Shown here one piece after another: positions 7,331 through 16,377 of a stretch of DNA of 64,000 nt. The notes beneath the pieces were generated by a model, which did not search any database, was not told the origin of the DNA, and worked only from the letters and a program-made list of their open reading frames with translations. Source of the stretch: Brooklawnia sp963780175 (lineage in GTDB: Bacteria > Actinomycetota > Actinomycetes > Propionibacteriales > Propionibacteriaceae); assembly GCA_963780175.1 (NCBI GenBank), contig CAWAAT010000005.1:22155-86154 (forward strand), written 5' to 3'. The translations under genes were made by a program, and so were the position numbers. The number at the start of each line of letters is the position of its first letter. The first letter of the stretch is position 1.

Positions 7331-9213
7331 ATGAGCAGCAAGCGCACCGGCCTCGACGTGGCGGCCGTGGTCGTCACCTTCAACCGGTTGGCCCTGCTGC
7401 AACGCCTGGTGGAGCGGTTGCTCAGTCTGCCAGCGGTGGACATGATCTTGATCGTCGACAACGCCTCCACGGACGGCACCGGGCAGTGGCTGGCCGATCT
7501 GGCCGGCCGCGAACCCCGCGTCCTGACCCGTTCCCTGGCCACCAACATGGGTGGGGCGGGCGGATTCCAGGCCGGCTTGCAGTGGTCGCACGACTTGGGC
7601 GCCGAACTGGCGTGGCTGATGGACGACGACGGGCTGCCTACCCCGGAGTGCCTGGACATCCTGCTGAGCCGGCGCGGCGACTTCGATTTCTGGGGTCCGG
7701 CGGTGTTGAGCGAACAGCGACCAGCAGAACTCTGCTTCCCGATCCGGCTGCCCGGCACCGCCACGGTGGCCAGGACGCTGGCCGATCTTGAGCGGGTCAG
7801 CATCGACGGCATCGTTGCCGACGTGGTGATCCCGTTCAACGGGGTGCTGGTCACCCGCGAACTCGTCGACCGGATCGGCACGGTCCGCGCCGAGTTCTTC
7901 ATCTGGGGCGACGACGTCGAGTACCTGTGGCGGGCCAGAGACGCTGGAGCCCGGGTAGCGACCGTGGTGGAGGCGCACTTCCTGCACCCGGCAACCGACG
8001 ACCTGGGCACCCCGATGATTCTCGGGCTCACCACCTACAACCACTCGCCGAGCGACCTCAAGCACTACTGCATGGCCCGCAACAACACCGTCAACCTGCT
8101 CGCCCATCGCGGCTTCCTGCCTGCGGCGGCGTTCTGGGCCAAGACGGCGTGGTTCTACTCAGTGGTGCGCCCCAACCCGAGACGGCTGCTGATGTCGGCC
8201 CAGGCGATCGCCGACGGGCTGCATGGCGACTTCACCGGGCACCAACGCTTCCTGGCTCGCCCAGCCACGACCTCTGCAGACGCACCGGCCCGCGCCCGCT
8301 CGTCACCAGCCGAGGACGAGTCGGTCGCCGTGGTGGTGGTGACCTACCAGCGCGCCGAACTTCTCGACCGCCTGCTGGATTCTCTGGCCGCCCAGACCCG
8401 GCGGGCCGATGCGGTCTTCATCATCGACAACTCCGGGGACGCACCCACCGCCGAGGTGCTCGCCCGGCACACCGAACTGCCGCTGGTGATCGACCACACC
8501 GGTGAGAACCTGGGTGGGGCGGGCGGCTTCCATCGCGGGCTGAAGGCCGCCTACCTGGCCGGGTACGACCGTATCTGGCTGATGGACGACGACGTGCGGC
8601 CCGCTCCCTGGGCGCTGCGGGCGATGCTGGCCGACGGCGGCGACGTGCTGGCCTGCGTCCGGGAGGACCGGCACGGTCGGCTGGTCGAGAAGGCTGCGGT
8701 GCGCTTCGACCTGACCAACCCGCTGCACATTCGCCCCAAGACCGCCACGGTCGAGAGCAGCTACCCCGATCGGGCCTCGATGCCGGCGCGGGTGACGATC
8801 GAGAACGCGGCTTTCGAGGGTTTCCTGGTGCACCGGCGGGTGGTGGACGCGATCGGCTACCCCGATCCGAGCTACTTCATCTTCTACGACGACTGTGACT
8901 ACGTGATCCGTGCCCGGCGGGCGGGCTTCACCGCCTACGCCGTGCGGGACGCGCTGATGCGTCGGCACTTCGACTTCGTCCAGCACGAGGACCTGGCGGG
9001 CTGGAAGGGCTTCTTCATGTACCGCAACCTGTTCGTCGTGCACTTCCGGTACGGGACGAACGTCGCGGTCCGGCTCAAGCCGTTCCTCATCACCGCCGCG
9101 GTGGTCGCGCTGTCACCCGCCGGGGTGGACGCAAGGAGGCCGCGAACGCCATCAGGGCACTGAAGGAGGCGCTCGGGATGCGCAAGCTCGACCCGAGCAC
9201 CCGGTTGTCCTGA
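7331..9213 (+). CDS. Tandem GT2 glycosyltransferase (galactofuranosyl/rhamnosyl type), C-terminal frameshift
   Basis: The uninterrupted frame runs 7331-9163 (610 residues) and carries two GT2 (GT-A fold) domains in one chain. Domain 1 is about residues 8-310 (VVTFNR, VDNASTDGT, GGAGGF, WLMDDDG, WGDDVEYLWRA). Domain 2 is about 325-600 (VVTYQR, GGAGGF, WLMDDDV, FYDDCDYVIRA). Each has the metal-binding DDD and the D-D-x-[EC]-Y acceptor motif. Near 9122-9130 the frame breaks: the next frame gives a natural-looking end, RKEAANAIRALKEALG and onward, stopping at 9213, so one base seems missing in a run of four G. Domain 2 resembles GlfT1-type initiating galactofuranosyltransferases, and the location beside wzm/wzt/glf supports a wall-galactan role. 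The donor sugar is inferred. Confidence 0.85.
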
Positions 9214-9387
9214 GCCATCAGCCCCGCCCCTTGCGTGACCAAGGTCCTGACCACGTGCACCAGTTGACGGGGGCTGAGCGCGGGGAATCGTGCCAGGCAG
9301 TCGTCCGCGACGCAACTGTCAGGACCTCTGTCACGGGAAACACAGGCAACTGGCCGGCTCGCCCAGGTTCCGCGCTCGGCCCCCCAC
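9214..9387. other. Convergent intergenic stretch, no gene seen
   Basis: This gap lies between a rightward glycosyltransferase and the end of leftward wzt. It holds an 8-bp inverted repeat (TCAGCCCC at 9218-9225 and GGGGCTGA at 9270-9277) with a long loop. It could serve as a terminator region for both transcripts, but the loop is too long to be convincing. No RNA gene or conserved ORF was recognised. Confidence 0.4.
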
Positions 9388-10143
9388 CTAGTCAGACATG
9401 GTCGAGCGGAGGAAGTCCACCGCCTCGACAATGCCGGAGTCGTGAATCACCCTGCCGTTCTGCAGCACGATGCCCCGCTCACAGATGCTCTTGATCAACT
9501 CCAGGTCGTGGCTGACCACCATCAGCGTCTGGCCGGAGTCGCGCAGCTCACGCATCTTGGCGATGCACTTGCGCTGGAACGGTTCGTCACCCACGGCGAG
9601 CACCTCGTCCACCAGGAAGAGGTCGGGGTCGGAGTGCACCGCCACCGAGAACGCCAACCGCATGTACATGCCCGATGAGTAGAACTTGACCTCGGTGTCG
9701 ATGAACTTCTCGATGCCGCTGAACGCAACGATGCTGTCGAAGCGAGCCCTGATCTGCTCCTCGGTCATGCCTAGGATCGCCCCGTTGAGGAAGACGTTCT
9801 CACGGCCCGTGAGGTCGGGATGCATGCCGGCGCCGACCTCGATCAGGCCGGCGATCCGCCCCCGGACGCTGACAGTGCCCGAGTCCGGCAGCATCACCCC
9901 GCTGACCATCTTGAGGGTGGTCGACTTACCCGAGCCGTTGAAGCCCAGCAGGGCGACCGACTCGCCCTGCCGGATGGTGAACGAGACGTCGTCCAGTGCC
10001 TTGAACGACTCGGTGAGGTCGCCCTTGCGGCCGGTCACCCACCAGACCATGTACTCCTTGATCGACCGGGTGTGCCGAAGGTCGAACTCCTTGACCAGGT
10101 TTTTCAGTTCGGCCATCACGAGACCGTCCGGTGCCGCAGCCAT
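9388..10143 (-). CDS. wzt: Polysaccharide ABC exporter, ATPase subunit (Wzt type)
   Basis: A 251-residue ABC ATPase of the O-antigen/teichoic acid/galactan exporter class. Walker A is GFNGSGKST (near residue 70), the signature loop is the variant YSSGMYMRL typical of Wzt/TagH proteins, and Walker B is LFLVDEVLAVGD followed by SHD. The N-terminal insertion ahead of Walker A (SIKEYMVWWVTGRKGD) is also family-typical. There is no C-terminal carbohydrate-binding extension, so chain-end recognition is not expected. ATG 10143 overlaps the wzm stop (TGATG); a GTG one codon earlier is possible. With Wzm it should flip lipid-linked galactan across the membrane, like Rv3781/Rv3783 in mycobacteria. Confidence 0.93.
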   Translation of the reverse strand: MAAAPDGLVMAELKNLVKEFDLRHTRSIKEYMVWWVTGRKGDLTESFKALDDVSFTIRQGESVALLGFNGSGKSTTLKMVSGVMLPDSGTVSVRGRIAGLIEVGAGMHPDLTGRENVFLNGAILGMTEEQIRARFDSIVAFSGIEKFIDTEVKFYSSGMYMRLAFSVAVHSDPDLFLVDEVLAVGDEPFQRKCIAKMRELRDSGQTLMVVSHDLELIKSICERGIVLQNGRVIHDSGIVEAVDFLRSTMSD

Positions 10144-11045
10144 CACAACTCCTGGGCGAACTTGCCCTCGAGGCGGTGGAAGATGAACTGGCCCAGGGCC
10201 AGTACAACTGCCGCCAGGAGTGCACTGCCCGCCAGCAGGACTCCGCGGTGATCGGGCATCAGGTCAGTGGCGGTCTGACCGGCCGGGATGACCCCCTGCA
10301 CCGGCATCCAGAAGCAGTAGTGGGCCATCTCGACCCCCATCGCCAACGGATTCAACTGATAGAGCGTGAACAGCCACGAGGGCATGACCGCTTCCACCAT
10401 GCTCCACTGGTAGAAGACCGGGGAGACCCAGATCGCCACCATGCTCAGCAGTTCGATGAGGTTTTCGGCGTCCCGGAAGAAAACGTCGAACGCGGCGAAG
10501 GCCAGCCCGACCCCCAGGGCGAACATGCCGATGATCAACAGCGCCACCAGTCCGCCGGCGAGGTTCGCCCAGCCCGGACGCCAGCCCATCACCAACGCGC
10601 CGACGACCAGCACGACGATCTGGGGCACGACGTGAACGAAGGCCACCCAGACGCTGCTCACCGGGAAGAGTTCACGGGGCAGGAAGATCTTGCCGACCAG
10701 GGGCGCGTTGAAGATGATCGACCTCGTGGTGTTGGAGAGGATCTCGTTGAAGAAGTTGATCATCACCATGCCGCTGAAGAGGTAGACCACGTAGCCCGGG
10801 ATGGAGCGTCCCAGGCCGAGGAACTGCCCCATCGCCAGGTAGTAGACCAGCAGTTGCACCGCAGGCTTGACGTAGCTCCACAGCATGCCCAGCACCGAAC
10901 CGCGATACCTGACCCGCAGCTCCTTCTTCACCAGGAGCTTGAGCAGGAAGCGCCACCGGAACAGTTCCAGCAATCCGACACTGTGTCCGGGATGGCGCAA
11001 CGGCTGGGATGCCAGTTCGACGTCGTTCGTCGCCGCCACCGTCAC
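10143..11045 (-). CDS. wzm: Polysaccharide ABC exporter, membrane subunit (Wzm type)
   Basis: A 300-residue ABC-2 type permease. It has the cytoplasmic amphipathic stretch KKELRVRYRGSVLGMLW before the first helix, six predicted membrane segments, and the conserved NPLA motif near the C-terminus (YQLNPLAMGVEMA). GTG 11045 overlaps the glfT2 stop (GTGA), and its stop overlaps the wzt start, so glf-glfT2-wzm-wzt is one transcript. It forms the channel of the lipid-linked polysaccharide exporter with Wzt. Galactan as cargo is inferred from glf and glfT2 upstream in the same operon. Confidence 0.93.
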   Translation of the reverse strand: MTVAATNDVELASQPLRHPGHSVGLLELFRWRFLLKLLVKKELRVRYRGSVLGMLWSYVKPAVQLLVYYLAMGQFLGLGRSIPGYVVYLFSGMVMINFFNEILSNTTRSIIFNAPLVGKIFLPRELFPVSSVWVAFVHVVPQIVVLVVGALVMGWRPGWANLAGGLVALLIIGMFALGVGLAFAAFDVFFRDAENLIELLSMVAIWVSPVFYQWSMVEAVMPSWLFTLYQLNPLAMGVEMAHYCFWMPVQGVIPAGQTATDLMPDHRGVLLAGSALLAAVVLALGQFIFHRLEGKFAQEL

Positions 11046-13045
11046 TCCTTCTGGGCGTTCACCCTCTGCGTCTGTGGGCTCGACTCACCGGGTGCGATGC
11101 CGAAGGTCTTCTCCCAGGCCTCCATCGAGACGACCTCGGGAAGCGCCTCCTGGTACTCCTTGCGCAGCCGGTCCCAGTTGAGCGCCAGCTGGCTGCGAGC
11201 AGCCGCGCTGCGCGCCATCAGGCTGCGCAACTGCTTCGGGTCGCGGTGGTACCACGCGGCACCGGAACCGTCCGCCTTGGTGACCAGGGCCGAATCGTAC
11301 TGGCTGAGCACGTAGAACTTGCTGTTGGCGTGGCTGATCGCGGCCTCTGGGCTCTCCTGCGCCTTCTGGTCGGGCGGCAACATCTGGCGCACCAGGGTCT
11401 TCATCGTCCACGGCACCAGGGTCACGGGATTCGGTGGCTTTGGCTTGCTCTTCTTGAACTTGGGCTTGGCCAGGCGCGAGACGGGCGGGTAGGCGTCCGG
11501 GTCGGCCTGGTACTGGGCGTCGCTGAACTCCTTGGTCAGGGCACGCAGCTGCGGCATCGTGGTCTTGATCGTCGCGTGCAGGTGCTCGGGGCCCGAGAGG
11601 ATGTCCTCCAGGGCCTTCAGGCGGATGGTCTGCGCGTAGTACTCGGCCGAGACCGAGTGCTTGACGTCCAGGGTCGTGAGCTCGTAGATCAAGCGGCCGC
11701 CGCGATCATACGGGGAGTGCAGCAGGGCGGTCAGGATGCGGTTGCGCTCATGGAAGTAGGCCTGCCAGTCACGGGAGTCGTCCTTGTCGCCCCACGAGAT
11801 GTGCCACAGCCCGGCACCCGGCAGCGTGACAGTGTTGACGCCGATGGTCTGGGCCCGCAGGCCGTATTCGAGATCGTCCCACTTGATGAAGATGGGCAGT
11901 GACAGGCCGAGTTCGGCGATGACGGTGACCGGGATGAGTTCCATCCACCAACCGTTGTAGTCGACGTCGAGGCGCCTGTGCAGCGCAGCGCGCTGACGCA
12001 GGCTCGCCGGCGGCGAGATCGACGCGGTTCTCGGTGTCCACGACCGGGCCCCACAGCCAGCGCCACTTGTTGATGCCCTCACCGAAGGAGTGGGCCACCG
12101 ACTTCTCGTTCAGGTCGAACATCTGCCCGCCGACGATGGTGCGGTGGCGGCACAGGCTGGCGAACATCGCAAGTCGCTCGATGCTCTCGGGCTCGACGTT
12201 GACGTCGTCGTCCAGCAGCAGGTGGAACTCGGTCTCACCGGCCTTGACCGACTCGTACATGCCACGAGAGAAGCCACCCGAGCCACCCATGTTGGCCTGG
12301 TAGATCATCTGCAGACGATCGCCCAGGCAGGCCGCTGCCTCGGGGTACAGCTCGTCATCCTTGACGTTCTGGTTGCCCTGGTCGACCACGTAGACACGCT
12401 TGACGATCTCGGCGAGGTTGTCTGACTGGCCGATGGTCAACATGGTCCGGGCACAGTAGTCGGGTCGATTGAAGGTGGTGATGCCGATCGACAGCGTGAC
12501 CGGACGCACCGGCTGGCCGTTGACCGACCACTGGCCGCTCAGCAGCTGGGCGTCACCGTCACCGGCGACCACGTCGAACCAGTACCAGCCGCCATCGGTG
12601 AACGAGTCGAGGGGCAGCGTGAACGCGATGGTGTGGCGTCCGGGCTCGGTACGTGCGCCGTCCACCCGCTGGGAACGCCCTTGGGCGTTGGACTTATAGA
12701 CCATGACGTTGGTGTCACCGTCGATGCTCAGCTCAAGACGAACCTTGGTGGCGATGGTCCACTGGCGCCAGTAGCTGGCGGGGAACCCGTTGAAGACGGT
12801 CGCGAACGATACCCGCAGCCCGGCCGGCAGCGACATCGTGCCGTCGTCGCGGATCAGGTCACCGTGATCACCGGCCATACTCGGCCTCGAAGGTCGACTG
12901 GACGGTACGTGCCGTCCTGTTCCTTGATCGGCCCGGTTCGTCCGAAGTCGACGTAGAGCGGCAGGGTGTCCTCCTCGCCCGCCGGCGGGAAGACGATCCG
13001 GGCAACTCGCGTCCAGTCGATGGGGGCTCCCTGCTGGGTGCTCAT
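11042..13045 (-). pseudogene. glfT2: Galactofuranosyltransferase GlfT2, interrupted by three apparent frameshifts
   Basis: The full locus would encode about 667 residues, close to mycobacterial GlfT2 (637). Fragments in order: an N-terminal beta-sandwich start (WTRVARIVFPPAGEED); SFATVFNGFPASYWRQW; the GT-A core with TTFNRPD, GGSGGFSRGMYE and LLLDDDVNVEPESI; then HRRLDVDYNGWW, FIKWDDLEYGLRA and the catalytic-site WHISWGDKDD, plus the helical C-terminus. Breaks lie near 12898-12906 (one extra base), 12868-12879 (one extra base) and 12001-12021 (one missing base). Third-position GC is high only if the reader changes frame at these points. GlfT2 builds most of the galactan, so loss would be surprising in an organism keeping glf. 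A sequencing error is as likely as a true pseudogene. Confidence 0.85.
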
Positions 13046-14229
13046 GCGTCCACTCCTCCGCTGGTCAGCTCGACGCCCTGGGTGAAGTAGGGCTTCAACT
13101 TGGTGTCAAAGGTCATCAGCGCGGACGCGATGGCCATGTGCATGTCGAGGTACAGGTAGGTGCCCAGTCGCCCGCCGAACAACACCTGCGGTTCTGCGGA
13201 TGCCTTCTCGCGGTACTTCGCGAGCCTGACCCGGTCATCGGCGGTGTTGATCGGGTAGTACGGCTCGTCGTCACGGTTGGCGAAGCGGCTGTACTCACGG
13301 TGGATGACCGTCTTGTCGGTGGGGTAGTCACGTTCGGGGTGGAAATGCCGGAACTCGTGGATGCGGGTGAACGGCACGTCAAGGTCGGCGTAGTTCATCA
13401 CCGAGGTGCCCTGGAAGTCGCCGATGTCGAGGACCTCTTCGTCGAGGTCGATGGTGCGCCAGCTCAGCTCACCTTCGGCGTAGTCGAAGTAGCGGTCGAC
13501 GGGGCCGGTGTAGATGACCGGCACCTTGCCGACGACCTTCGACTTGGAGTACTCGTGAGATTCGTCGAAGAAGTCGGTCTCGGTGAGCACCGTGATCAGC
13601 GGATTGTCGACCATCCGGGTCAACCAGGCACCGTAGCCGTCGGTTGGCAGTCCCTCGTAGGTGTCGTTGAAGTAGCGGTTGTTGTAGGTGTAGCGCACCG
13701 GCAGCCGGCTGACGATGGACGCCGGCAGATCCTCCGGGGCCGTCTGCCACTGCTTGGCGGTGTAGTTCATGAAGAAGGCTTCGTACAGCGGCCGTCCAAC
13801 CAACTGGATGCCCTTCTCGACGAAGTTGGCCGGCTCCTTGTCGCCCAGTTCCTGGGACTGCTCCTTGATCAGCGCGCGGGCCTGGTCAGGGCGATAGGCC
13901 GCGTTGAAGAATTGGTTGATGGTGCCCAAGGTGACCGGCATCGGGAACACGACGCCCTTGTGGGTGGTGTAGACGTGGTGCTGGTAACCGGTGAAGCTGG
14001 TGAACTGGTTGACGTAGTCCCAGACCCTCTGGTTCGACGTGTGGAACAGGTGTGCGCCGTAGCGGTGCACCTCGATTCCCGTGGTCGGTTCGACGTCGGA
14101 CCATGCGTTGCCACCGATGTGATTGCGTCGCTCGACGATCACCACCTTGCGTCCCAGGTCGTTGGCAACCCGTTCGGCCACGGTCAGACCGAAAAGTCCA
14201 GCCCCCACAATCACCAGGTCCGCGTCCAT
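13042..14229 (-). CDS. glf: UDP-galactopyranose mutase
   Basis: The 395-residue flavoenzyme converts UDP-galactopyranose to UDP-galactofuranose, the donor for wall galactan. The FAD-binding VIVGAGLFGLTVAER starts at residue 6 and is followed by the ERRNHIGGNAWSD block. The YGAHLFHTSN, FMNYTAKQW and INTADDRVRLAKYRE-like stretches are characteristic of Glf. The stop overlaps the glfT2 start (ATGA). It is the first gene of the leftward galactan operon; the 120 bases upstream hold a small inverted repeat and presumably the promoter. The enzyme acts in the cytoplasm. Confidence 0.97.
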   Translation of the reverse strand: MDADLVIVGAGLFGLTVAERVANDLGRKVVIVERRNHIGGNAWSDVEPTTGIEVHRYGAHLFHTSNQRVWDYVNQFTSFTGYQHHVYTTHKGVVFPMPVTLGTINQFFNAAYRPDQARALIKEQSQELGDKEPANFVEKGIQLVGRPLYEAFFMNYTAKQWQTAPEDLPASIVSRLPVRYTYNNRYFNDTYEGLPTDGYGAWLTRMVDNPLITVLTETDFFDESHEYSKSKVVGKVPVIYTGPVDRYFDYAEGELSWRTIDLDEEVLDIGDFQGTSVMNYADLDVPFTRIHEFRHFHPERDYPTDKTVIHREYSRFANRDDEPYYPINTADDRVRLAKYREKASAEPQVLFGGRLGTYLYLDMHMAIASALMTFDTKLKPYFTQGVELTSGGVDA

Positions 14230-14255
14230 GCCACTCCCGTCGAAGACAACCAGTT

Positions 14256-14272
14256 GCGTCTCGCCTAGACGC
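14256..14272 (-). promoter_or_regulatory. Inverted repeat upstream of glf
   Basis: GCGTCT (14256-14261) and AGACGC (14267-14272) form a 6-bp dyad with a 5-base spacer, about 27 bases ahead of the glf start. It could be an operator or a leader hairpin. No confident -10/-35 pair was found around it. Confidence 0.3.
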
Positions 14273-14349
14273 CTTCGAACAATCTACCCGACATGACGTC
14301 CGTTGCCCGCTGGACGGGAAGGGGTCGCGTCATCTTCCTGGCGAGGCCC

Positions 14350-16344
14350 TCACCCCAGACCGCACGCGGTTATCTCATAGAGCGCTGCGTGACCGCTCTG
14401 GGCCCGCAGCACGAATCCGGGCGAATCCTCGAGGTCCTCGAATCCGGGAAACGCCCGGTTCTCGTTGTTGATCAGCCGGGTGTTGCCGAAGTCGAGCACC
14501 CACTGGACGCCCAGGTCTCCCAAGGCCTCGCACACCTCGGCATTGGTGGTGGCGTCGTCGAGACTCTCGATCAGCACATCCTTGTCGGGATCTGCCGGGT
14601 ACTGCACGTGGGTGAAGATGGTCTTGCGTCCGGTGAGCGCGTAGGCCATGGAAGAACCGTTCCATGGGTTGACGGCGATCACCTCTTCGGGTGGCACGAT
14701 CTCGGGAACCTGGAGCAGCACGGCGTACTCGTCGGTGTCGACCAGCGAGGCGTCCGGGGTGACGGTGTAATGCCCGCGCACCCAGGCGATCATGTCGGGT
14801 TTGCCGAGCACCTGCGTGCCGATCAGCAACACCAGCACGCCGGCGCCCACCAGCACACCCGACAACCAGGTCGGGGGTTCGCCCTTGAGGATGCCGTCGA
14901 CGGCGCCCTGCAGCTTGCCGAGGGCGAACTCGAAGCCCCATGCCGCCAGCGGGATCGCGGTGATCGGCAGCAGTGAGGCCAACCGGAACGAGTCGTTGTA
15001 CCACGGGGCCCCGAAGAAGTTGCGGAAGTCGGGCACGGTGGCCGCCGAGACGACGACCCACAAGAAGACGAACGCCAGGTGGCAGCCCAGCAGCCACCAG
15101 TACCGGTTGTTCCGCAGCACGGCGTAGATGCCCGCGAGCGACAGAGCCGCAGCGAGGTATGGGATCGGGGTGTCGCGTGGTGCCAGCAGGATCGCCTCAC
15201 CAACCGCATGTGACACGCTGCGGCTGACCGGCCACCACAGCGAGTTGTACGGGGCGTGCAGCGTCCGGAACAAGACGTAGGCCAGGCCGAGCAACGCGAA
15301 CACCATCGCGACCCGGGCCGCAGCGGCCAGTGCCGGCAGCCTGCCCTCCCGAAGATCGCGGAGGCCGCCGGCCGCCCAGATGATGGCCAGCACGGGGGCC
15401 ACGACCGAGACCATCGTGAGGGCGACATTCGGGTGGGCAAGGGCGACCCCGGCCATCCCCATCAGGCCGAGGACCAGCGTCGGGTACAGGCCGAAGTTCT
15501 CGCCGCGTCCCAGTCCGAGCAGACTCACGGCCAGGGCCATCACGCCCGGCAGCAGCGCCAGTCCCAGGAAGTTGGGGAAGAGTACGCCGAAGCCGAGCAG
15601 CAGGTAGGGGAAGGCGCTGATGGAGCCGACCAGCACTCCTGTGGACAGGATCACGCCGGGGGTGGGCGGGAAGATGGTGCGCACCAGCATGAGGCACGAC
15701 AGCGGCCAGACCAGTGCCAGCACCACCAGGATCAACGCGTTGTTACCCAGGCTGACATCGGGGCTGCCCATACCGATGAGCGCGACCGAGGCCAGGTCAT
15801 GCCAGGCGGAGGGGTAGAACGCTGCTGGCCCGTCCCCGGTCAGCATGTTGATCGCCAGCGACGAGCCGTTCCGGTTGTCGAGGATCCAGCGGACGACGTT
15901 GAGATGGTAGATGTTGTCGTAGGTCTGCGAGAACGCCGTGGGCGAGCCAAGCAACCGGACTCCGTCGATGGCCAGCAGGGTGACTGCGATGGCCAGGCTG
16001 CCCGCCGTCCACGTTGTGGGTGACGTCCACCACCCCGGCCGTTCACCCGAAGGATCGAGTGCGCGGGAGGGCTTCGGAGGTGCCGTTCGCCGCTCGATCA
16101 GCCATCGCAGACCGCCGACGCCCAGCGCGGCCACGACGCTCAGCACGACGACGGGCAGCAATGACCAGTCGACGCCGAGGATCTCGGCGATGATCGCCGC
16201 CACCGACACCAGACCTACACTGCTCAGGGGCGCCAGGCCCAGCGCATTCGCCGGACGCAGCCCGGCCGCGACGTTGACCACAAGGCCGGGCACGAGCACG
16301 ACCGCCGCGCTCATCAGGACGAATGGCAGGATCGTCAACCACAT
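14350..16344 (-). CDS. DUF6541-type polytopic membrane protein, possible GT-C enzyme
   Basis: This 664-residue protein has about a dozen hydrophobic segments followed by a soluble C-terminal part of roughly 150 residues. A periplasmic loop near residues 130-170 holds the acidic phrase QTYDNIYHLN, the sort of Asp-containing first loop seen in GT-C glycosyltransferases that use lipid-linked sugar donors. Overall it matches the actinobacterial DUF6541 family found in wall polysaccharide clusters. Lying between glf and a flippase, it probably decorates or extends a wall glycan outside the membrane. That is inference; no enzyme activity is known for the family. ATG 16344 is the first start in frame. 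Confidence 0.72.
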   Translation of the reverse strand: MWLTILPFVLMSAAVVLVPGLVVNVAAGLRPANALGLAPLSSVGLVSVAAIIAEILGVDWSLLPVVVLSVVAALGVGGLRWLIERRTAPPKPSRALDPSGERPGWWTSPTTWTAGSLAIAVTLLAIDGVRLLGSPTAFSQTYDNIYHLNVVRWILDNRNGSSLAINMLTGDGPAAFYPSAWHDLASVALIGMGSPDVSLGNNALILVVLALVWPLSCLMLVRTIFPPTPGVILSTGVLVGSISAFPYLLLGFGVLFPNFLGLALLPGVMALAVSLLGLGRGENFGLYPTLVLGLMGMAGVALAHPNVALTMVSVVAPVLAIIWAAGGLRDLREGRLPALAAAARVAMVFALLGLAYVLFRTLHAPYNSLWWPVSRSVSHAVGEAILLAPRDTPIPYLAAALSLAGIYAVLRNNRYWWLLGCHLAFVFLWVVVSAATVPDFRNFFGAPWYNDSFRLASLLPITAIPLAAWGFEFALGKLQGAVDGILKGEPPTWLSGVLVGAGVLVLLIGTQVLGKPDMIAWVRGHYTVTPDASLVDTDEYAVLLQVPEIVPPEEVIAVNPWNGSSMAYALTGRKTIFTHVQYPADPDKDVLIESLDDATTNAEVCEALGDLGVQWVLDFGNTRLINNENRAFPGFEDLEDSPGFVLRAQSGHAALYEITACGLG

Positions 16345-16377
16345 CTCAGCTTGCCCTCCCGAATCCGCACCGGAGCG

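Noticed and set aside
6212..8107. 631-residue minus-strand frame across the acyltransferase and glycosyltransferase
   Set aside because: It spans two real genes and their junction in antisense and has no motifs.
7331..13045. Phase variation by homopolymer slippage in the glycosyltransferase genes
   Set aside because: The runs at the break points are only two to four bases long and the breaks are at several unrelated sequences, so switching tracts are unlikely.
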